64,000 bases of DNA, from positions 61,391,018 through 61,455,017 of the forward strand of contig CM045763.1 in NCBI GenBank assembly GCA_025200525.1, written 5' to 3'. The notes under the pieces are model-generated. The model made no database searches. It was not told the DNA's origin and saw only the letters and a list, made by a program, of their open reading frames with translations. Shown piece after piece: positions 57,687 to 64,000 of the stretch. Within the stretch, counting starts at the first letter, position 1, and every line of letters begins with the position of its first letter. The translations under genes were made by a program, and so were the position numbers. Source of the stretch: Camellia lanceoleosa (Eukaryota > Streptophyta > Magnoliopsida > Ericales > Theaceae).

Positions 57687-58160
57687 CTAAGAAGGACCTA
57701 ACTCTGCACAACATACCTCTTCTGTTTCTGGGTCTTCAATGCTTGGTCTAGGCAGGTAGTCAATTAGCAGTGGGTGTGGGATGGAGGTATCTGCCATTGA
57801 GGCGAAGCCTGCGAGTTCGTCTGCTCTGCTGTTTTCCTCCCTACCGATCTGCTCAATCCTCACCACTTCAAACTTCTTTATCTCCGTTTTGACCAGTTCT
57901 TGGTACTTGGCCATTCTATCATCCTTTGCCTCATAGTCGCCAGATATTTGGTTTACCACTAGCTGTGAGTCGCTGTAAACCATTAGTTCGGTGGCCTTCA
58001 TGTAGGATGCTGACTTGAGACCTGCCAGAAGCGCTTCATACTCCGCTTCGTTGTTTGACGCTGGGAAGCCAAGGTTGATTGCCTGCTCCACTACTAGGCC
58101 GTCTGGAGAGATGAGGACTATGACAAGTCCTGTTCCATGCCTGTTGGATGCTCCGTCCAC
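57687..58160 (-). pseudogene. Tat second RNase H (archaeal type)
   Basis: It contains [57 protein letters not shown] and [13 protein letters not shown], the Asp-Glu-Asp-Asp pattern of an archaeal-type RNase H. Possession of this extra domain downstream of the ordinary RNase H is characteristic of the Tat lineage. A short frame disturbance lies just upstream (near 58170). Confidence 0.85.
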
Positions 58161-58169
58161 GAAGAGCTT

Positions 58170-58433
58170 TCACATTTTCCCAACGAACAACTTCCAGCAA
58201 GTGGAGGGATCAGATGATGCCTTGGGATCTTCCATGTTGCTGGTGTCTTCTTCAGAGTCCACGCTCGCTGTCTGCCCCTTGCTAATTGATTGTGCCAAGT
58301 CGTCATTTGTTGGTATGTCCTGACCTGGTGTAGCATGGTTTGTTTCTTCCTTCCTTTCCTTACCTTGGTCTGCCTTGGGGCCTGACTGATTAACCAATAC
58401 TAGGGGTTGCGTTATTCCGACGTCAACCTCCAA
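58170..58433 (-). pseudogene. Tat linker between the two RNase H domains
   Basis: A hydrophilic, low-complexity segment (EERKEETNHATPGQD..., SSDPSTCWKLFV) leads into the second RNase H. It shows no catalytic motif. It is separated from both neighbours by frame breaks near 58170 and 58480. Confidence 0.5.
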
Positions 58434-58481
58434 TCCTAGTTCGGTTGTTTCAGTTAGGTCGATTGGGCAGATGTGATGACT

Positions 58482-58960
58482 TCATGGTGTGAATTCTGAG
58501 ACGAAGTCTGCCAATGCTTGTGCTTTTATTGTGGTCCTTGGTTGGAACTTGATGTCGTATTGTCCCAATTCTACTGCCCACTTCAAAATTCGTCCAGAGA
58601 AGTTCGCCCTTTCAAATAAAGCCTTTAATGGGAAGGCCGTGAGAACAACTATTGTGTGGGCGTGAAAGTAATGCGACAACTTCCTTGAAGCCATCATCAA
58701 GGCCAATGCCAGTTTCTCCAGTGGCAAGTACCTTGTTTAAGGCGTCGATAGCGTCTTGGCTTGACATAGTAGATGGGCAAGTGTTGGATTCCTTCTGCAC
58801 GGACCAACACCGCGCTAATTGCATGCTGCGATACTGCCAAGTATAAGAAGAGTTCTTCTCCAAGGATTGGTGTTACAAGTAATGGTGGAGAAGACATGTA
58901 TTCTTTTAGGCTTTCCAGGGCGCGGTCGCATTCTTCGTCCCATTCAAACTTAGCCTTCAG
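58482..58960 (-). pseudogene. Tat first RNase H (LTR-retroelement type), degenerate
   Basis: Pieces in different frames read SSPPLLVTPILGEELFLYLA, ISAVLVRAEGIQHLPIYYV, KLALALMMASRKLSHYFHAH and LKWAVELGQYDIKFQPRT followed by QALADFVSEF. Together they match the tethered RNase H that follows RT in gypsy elements. The reading frame changes at least twice. Confidence 0.7.
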
Positions 58961-58996
58961 TGCATGGAAAAATGGTCGTAATGCGTCGATGACCGC

Positions 58997-59791
58997 TTAT
59001 GAATCAATTGAGCGCTTCGCCATGCGGTGAGATCTTTGCACTTCCTTTCTTGAGTTTGGCCTCTCCAAATCTGAATGGCCTTGATCGAGAAGATGCGCCT
59101 CTATACCTCGGTTGGTCACCAAGAAGCCTAGGAATTTGCCAGATCCTACTCCGAACGCACACTTCGACGCGTTGAGGCGCAACTTATGCTTCTTCAGGAT
59201 CTCGAACATCTCACCTAGGTCTTTGAGATGGTCATTCTCATCCTTGCTCTTGACCACCATATCATCGATGTAAGCTTCCATTGTTCTGCCCAACAATGGT
59301 TCGAACATTTTGGTGACCATTCTCTGGAATGTCTCCCCTGCGTTCTTCAGGCCGAAAGGCATGACCTTGTAGCAGTAGAGTCCCCTTGGAGTTGTGAAGG
59401 ATGTGACCTCCTGGTCTGGTTCGTGCATGGCGATTTGGTGATAGCCTCTGTATGCGTCCAGAAAGCTAAGTTGGTTATGTCCTGCCGTCAAGTCCACCAA
59501 TTGATCTATCCGGGGCAAGGGGAAGCTATCTTTTGGGCACGCCTTATTGACCGTTTTGTAGTCGACGCAGACACGCCACTTGCCATTCTTCTTTGGCACT
59601 ACAATGGTGTTAGAGATCCACCTTGGGTAGTGCACCTCTCTGATTGCCCCTGCCTCCAGCAGGTTTCCTACTTCTTCCGCCACTATTTTGGCGTGATGGA
59701 GTGCCGATCTGCGGGTGCGCTGAATGATTGGCCTGGTAGAAGGGTGGACATTGAGTTGGTGGCAGATGAAGTTGGGATCAATGCGTGGCAT
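58997..59791 (-). pseudogene. Tat reverse transcriptase
   Basis: Conserved blocks appear in order: [68 protein letters not shown] and the catalytic YIDDMVVKS, then [12 protein letters not shown] and [14 protein letters not shown]. It continues in the protease frame across a single TAG at 59804-59806 (a Trp codon expected). Frame is lost after about 59070. Confidence 0.88.
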
Positions 59792-59803
59792 GTCGTATGG
59801 GGT

Positions 59804-60769
59804 CTAAGCGAACACTTCGATGTTGGAGGTCAAGAATTCCAAGACTTCCAATCTCTCAGTGCTGGACAACGATGAACCAAGTAAGAAGAACTTATCCGGG
59901 TTCTTCTCATCTATCCTGACTTCCACCAAGTCCTCCACTGCTTTCTGACTAGCTGCTTTGCCAACATCCGCGAATAGTTCATTACTCTCTAGTTTTTCCA
60001 CTGAATGTACATATCCTTTGGCAGCGCGGCTGCCGTTCACTGTTACAAAGCACTGCTTCGACATGATCTGATCCCCATAAACTTCTTCTATTACTCCGGT
60101 GTCGTTGGGAAACCGCATTACCTGGTGGTAGGAGGATGCCACCGAGCGCATGGCGTGCAGCCATGTTCTACCCAAGATAATGTTGTAGGTGGAGGGGACC
60201 TTCAACACCCAGAACTCCACCTGTTTCGTCACACTCTCTACTCTAACTGGGAGAATAATTTTGCCGACGGGCCATTCTGGCATGGAGTTGAATCCGATGA
60301 GGGGAGATACTGCTGGTGCCAAGTCTTTATCTTGCAACTTGAGTTGCTTGAAAGTTTCATAGTACATAATTTTACACGAGCTACCTTGGTCAATCAGAAT
60401 CCGCTTGATGTCAAAATCCTTGACTCGGAGAGTGACGACCAAGGCATCGTTGTGAGGGCAATAGATCCTTGCCAAGTCTTTATCCGAAAAAGACATGACA
60501 TTTGTGGCCTCTGTCTTCCCCTTCTTGATGGCTGGTTGGGCACTTAGCACCTCTCTTAAATGCTCCGCCTTTTTGATTGAACCTCTGAGCTCGCATACAC
60601 GCTCAGGTTCAAAGACTCCATGTATTACGTTGATGATGCCTTGAGGTGGGGCATCTACTGGCATGCCGTTGGGGTTGTTATGGTCTGAAATTTGGTGCCC
60701 CCTTCGATGTATTTGTCCAAGTGGCCTGCTGCCACCAATTCTTCCAGATGTTGCCTTAATGGCATGCAA
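59804..60769 (-). pseudogene. Tat protease region
   Basis: The fragment contains an aspartic-protease-like site KRILIDQGSSCKIMYYETF, followed by PVRVESVTKQVEFWVLK, YNIILGRTWLHAM and HQVMRFPNDTG, all typical of Tat and Athila protease regions. Its first residues (to about 60690) are out of frame relative to gag, and a frameshift near 60690 joins it to the preceding fragment. Confidence 0.8.
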
Positions 60770-60858
60770 TTCTCAGTGCGGTGCCTCTTTTCTTTGTGGA
60801 AGGTGCACCTGGATCTGTCATCTAGTCCTTCTGGGTCTCGCCTAGCTTGGCCGGCCAC
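60655..60858 (-). pseudogene. Tat gag C-terminal zinc-binding segment
   Basis: The segment CTFHKEKRHRTENC has the C-x2-H-x4-H-x4-C spacing seen at the end of Tat gag proteins, and LEELVAAGHLDKYI follows. It probably binds element RNA. It is in a different frame from both the gag core and the protease. Confidence 0.65.
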
Positions 60859-60998
60859 TTGACGAAGGGCTCGTCTCGTATCTCACTAAGTATACGGTAG
60901 ATCGGTTTCTTGAATACCGTGGTTATGGCGGTGCGGACTCTTAACCATCTCTTGTCCTGGTCCTCGCCATTGTCTCGCCTGCCTCGTCCGTTTCGGTT

Positions 60999-62357
60999 TT
61001 AGCGATCTACCGTATTGACCTTTGCTGAGGTCTTCTTCTCTGGTGTTGTGGTCGCGCCAGTTTTTGCTTTGGCACGAGCGCCATCCTCTTCCAGCCTGAT
61101 GTGCTGATGCACTCTCTCCATCAAGGCCTCCATGGTGAGGGGTGGTGTCATGGTGATAGAGTCCCTCAGTCTGTTCCCGACTAGAAGGCCTCTTTTGTAT
61201 TGCGCAATGGCAAGATTGGTCGGGCAGTCCCCAATCTGGTTGAATGTTTCCCAGTAGCGACTGTTGTACGACCTCAGAGTCTCCTTGTCACCCATATCGA
61301 TGGAGAGTAATTGGTCGATCTCCACTGGGGTTTTAGTGTTTGTTCTGAATCGCGTTACAAACACCTCCGCCAGTTGTGCCCAAGAAGCTATGCTGCCATC
61401 TAGAAGCTTTTCAAACCAAGTCAAGCCTAGGTCGCCGAGGCTTGAAGGGAATAGGATGCACATCAAAGCCTCGTTCCGCCGGTATACAGCCATAACCTGG
61501 CGAAAGTGGCTCAAGTGCGAGTAGGGGTTCGTCTTCCCCTCATACGTTGTGAATTTGGGTCAGAGCTTCGACGGAAGGGGCGCGTTCTCTATTGCTGGGA
61601 CGAATGGTGAGGTCTGCAACCTCGCCAACGCCTTGTCCGTTGGTTCGTATGCCGGGCGCGGTATGGGCATTCCAACCTCGACGCTTCCATGCGTCCGAGG
61701 AGCCAACCACTGTAAGGCAGAAACCCTGTGTGGATCGCGCGCCCTGGTGTCCTCCTTCCATCGTGCCTTCTCTTCTAGCACGGATCATAGGTCGGACGAT
61801 CTGGGTAACTCCGTCTGTTTAGACCTTGTCTGGTGTGTATATGAGGGCCAATATGTGCTTCCCTCAGTGTATGACCTCTCAGTTCTCGTCCTCTCAGACC
61901 TGGAGTGACGAGTCCTGGAAGATCGGAATTGCGTATCGCCTGTCTTGAGGCTTTTGTTCTCCGCTTGGGAGGGTGTAGAATTCCTACTACGTCCCTCTGA
62001 GTGGCGAGGGGGCGTCTTGTTGTTGCGCCCCTCTCCTGTCGCCACCTCTTTTCCTTTCATCTGGCGCTTTAGAGATTCCATGTCCGCCGCCATCTTACGA
62101 ATCAATTCGTTCTGTTCTCTGACGTGATCCTCCAGAATTTGAGGATCAATCCTGCGCCTTTGTCTTTCTGGGCTTTGCGAACGAGAGGGATGAGGGCTAT
62201 TATTTCGCCTTCGATCCTTCGCATCCCTCGTGGAGTTATGTCTTTGTGGCTCCAGATCTGCCATGGGAGTGACCAAGGGTAGGCCTTCACGCCTTGCACC
62301 CCCATTTGGAGTCTGTCCGTCGATGGCGGACTGAGGTAACTCTTCGTTGTTTGCCAT
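60999..62357 (-). pseudogene. Tat gag
   Basis: A single frame runs from ATG at 62357 (MANNEELPQSA) to a TAG/TGA-type stop at 60999-61001. It is interrupted by in-frame stops at 61785-61787 and 61560-61562 (TGA where a Trp codon is expected). The N-terminal third is charged and low-complexity, with Arg/Ser-rich tracts. The retrotransposon gag core follows (SHFRQVMAVYRRNEALMC, FEKLLDGSIASWAQLAEVFV, LRSYNSRYWETFNQI). The start lies 65 bases from the 5' LTR, directly after the primer-binding site. Confidence 0.82.
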
Positions 62358-62402
62358 TGAGGTTCAAGAGAAAGCTTGATCAAGAGGTTGTTCTTGTCTG
62401 TA

Positions 62403-62420
62403 TTCCCACAGACGGCGCCA
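62403..62420 (-). other. Primer-binding site of the Tat element
   Basis: On the coding strand TGGCGCCGTCTGTGGG starts two bases inside the 5' LTR. A TGGCGCC start is typical of Tat/Athila elements; I believe it pairs with tRNA-Asp, but I cannot confirm the tRNA from this window. Confidence 0.75.
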
Positions 62421-62422
62421 AT

Positions 62423-63249
62423 TGTACGAGAAAGAAATATACCTTCTCGTATAATCCTGTTGATCAAGTCTGCGTTCCTCCGTACGACGTCGCTTTGTCA
62501 CCTGAAAACACAAACGTGAGCTAGCCGGCGGGTGTGTGCTGGAAACCTCTCCGATGCCTAAGTCAGTAAGCAAGACAAATAGACAAAAGCTCTATGTATT
62601 CAGAAAGCAAAATTGCGTTACCTCTCCAAAGGTGATATTGATGAGTTTATATAGGTTTCGTGTGACACAATCCTAGTAGGACTTTTACTCCTCCATGTAG
62701 AGTCCTCCTAGGATTCAAACTCCTGAGAGATAATGCTTCTCTCAACACCCCCCTCACTGCTTAAACCAAGTGAGATGGTTCTTCTTATGGCCGAACTACT
62801 TCAAGACCGAAGTAACATTTCCCTTGAGACCGCCTTTATGACTGAGCTAACACATAGCTCGGTTACGCCTTCCCATACTCCTACCTCGGTTCTTCACGCC
62901 GAGGTCAAACGAGCTGCAGCATGTCTCGACCGACCTAATGATCACCTCGGCTCTACATAACCTTTCTCCTACCTCGGCCTCACATGCCAGGCCGAGCTAC
63001 CCATGGAAGAATTAAGCCGACCTAACCCACAGTCAGGTCCGCGAACAGTGCTCAACATACCTCGGTCCTGAACGATGAGACCGGACTTAAACAATGGTAA
63101 CCGAACTATACTAATTACTTCGGTGGTAAATCTCTTACTCTGGACCGGTCTACCACTTCTACGGCCCACCTTCTAAGCTTCTTCGTACGGCCCATAGAAA
63201 GGCCCATAATCCTGGCTCGGCCCAATTTTGAGTATAAATTACCCTCTCA
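62423..63249 (-). repeat. 5' LTR of the Tat element
   Basis: It runs from TGTACGAG to CCCTCTCA on the plus strand. It has a minus-strand TATA (read from TTTATATAGG near 62645) and the outward-facing plus-strand TATAAATT at 63233-63240. It is followed by CTAAG. Confidence 0.9.
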
Positions 63250-63449
63250 CTAAGATAATGTTATATTATTGAGTTTGGAAAATAAATTTAATTTTTTAGC
63301 CTAAATAGCCTCACGCATTTATGTATGCATGCATTAGAGGTGTAATTACTCATCATACATGTGAAACAATTAAACAAATCATAACAATTATTAAGGCCTC
63401 GTTTGGCAATTACATGTTTTAATCAAAATGTCACTATATATGTTATGGC

Positions 63450-64000
63450 TACTTGTAGGCAAAATAGAAATTCTCTCAATTCCATCACAGTGGGGGATGT
63501 AGTCTTTGAGGAACTAGATCAAGTTAAAAAAGAAGTGTGGTCATACTTCTCTAATCATTTCTCCGAAGCCTGGAAGCATAGACCAGTTCTTGTTGGAGAT
63601 TTCAAGAGTGTAAAGCTTAGCGACCACTTTCATTTGCTTGAGGCAGAGTTTTCTAAAGAAGAAATTTGGGCAGCTGTAGCTGATTGTAACGGGAACAAAG
63701 CTCTTGGGCTGGATTGCTTTAACCTGCTGTTCTTTCAAAAGTTTTGGAAGATGCTTAAGGTGGAGGTGCTCAACTTTATGAAGGACTTCCACACCAACGA
63801 CAGATTACCAACATGCTATAACAGTGCTTTCATCACACTGATTCCAAAAAAAGAGAAAGCTGTTACCTTAAATAAGTATAGGCCTATAAGCCTTGTTGGT
63901 TCTGTGTACAAAATTCTATCTAAAGTTCTTGCATCCAGACTCAAAAAAGTGATGCCTGAGATCATTGGTGACTCATAATCAGCTTTCCTAGGAGGTAGGA
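63450..64000 (+). pseudogene. L1-type LINE reverse transcriptase fragment
   Basis: The frame reads NSITVGDVVFEEL, HFHLLEAEFSKEEIWAAVAD, KALGLDCFNLLFFQKFWKML, FITLIPKKEKAVTLNKYRPI and SLVGSVYKILSKVLASRL: the N-terminal part of a plant L1-type LINE reverse transcriptase. It lacks the endonuclease domain, so it is 5'-truncated near 63450. TAA at 63976-63978, probably from CAA, interrupts it; SAFLGGR follows in the same frame and the element leaves the window. Confidence 0.85.

Larger units (their letters stand above)
51382..63249 (-). mobile_element. Ty3/gypsy Tat-lineage retrotransposon, full length, inactivated
   Basis: The 11.9-kb element is read from the minus strand and flanked by a perfect 5-bp target duplication CTAAG (51377-51381 and 63250-63254). 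Its LTRs are 828 and 827 bp. Gag, protease, RT, RNase H, a second (archaeal-type) RNase H and integrase follow in order. The double RNase H and a long extra region between integrase and the 3' LTR mark the Tat lineage. That extra region carries a plus-strand, apparently spliced gene. Nearly all breaks in the coding frames are TGG to TAG/TGA or CAA to TAA changes plus a few frameshifts. I counted by eye about 19 differences between the LTRs, roughly 97.7% identity, so insertion was fairly recent. Confidence 0.92.

Noticed and set aside
59228..59875. 215-codon plus-strand frame over Tat reverse transcriptase
   Set aside because: It is the shadow of the conserved RT coding frame on the other strand.

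Overview
The window is nuclear DNA of a flowering plant, most likely a eudicot. It is AT-rich, full of small inverted-repeat transposons, and holds two full-length Ty3/gypsy LTR retrotransposons, a LINE fragment and one conventional plant gene with a spliceosomal intron. I cannot name the species.

The only clear host gene lies at 10.77-17.35 kb on the plus strand. It encodes a 657-residue leucine-rich-repeat receptor-like kinase of the 'probable inactive receptor kinase' type, closest as I recall it to Arabidopsis At2g26730. Two coding exons join in frame across a 4.6-kb intron, much of which is made of small transposons. The kinase has HGN where active kinases have HRD. A short upstream ORF may sit in its leader.

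Region by region: 1-10.5 kb is a G-rich simple repeat followed by intergenic DNA with Tourist-like, Stowaway-like and palindromic elements. 10.5-17.5 kb is the kinase gene. 17.5-28.2 kb is a transposon graveyard holding a Mutator-like element with a GC-rich gene-like interior (20.5-21.3 kb), a Stowaway split by a palindromic element (21.4-22.0 kb), a hAT element with an 8-bp target duplication (22.5-23.0 kb), a 1.26-kb fold-back (23.4-24.6 kb) and a 2.0-kb Mutator-like element with a perfect 9-bp target duplication (24.9-26.9 kb). 28.2-37.6 kb is a minus-strand chromovirus (Tekay/Del-like) with 2.3-kb LTRs and a broken pol. 39.7-42.6 kb is a Stowaway split by a 2.6-kb element carrying about 17 copies of a 20-bp perfect palindrome between GC-rich spacers. 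43.6-44.9 kb is a hAT element with a three-level nest. 45.9-50.7 kb is a tandem segmental duplication. 51.4-63.2 kb is a complete but inactivated minus-strand Tat-lineage element with two RNase H domains and a spliced antisense gene. 63.4-64.0 kb is a 5'-truncated L1-type LINE running out of the window.

The two regions most worth follow-up are the palindrome-array element (39.97-42.56 kb) and the 3' part of the Tat element (52.2-56.2 kb). In the latter an antisense spliced coiled-coil gene converges on pol, with an array of hairpin-forming 60-bp repeats between them. All coordinates of small transposons rest on terminal inverted repeats and target duplications read by eye.
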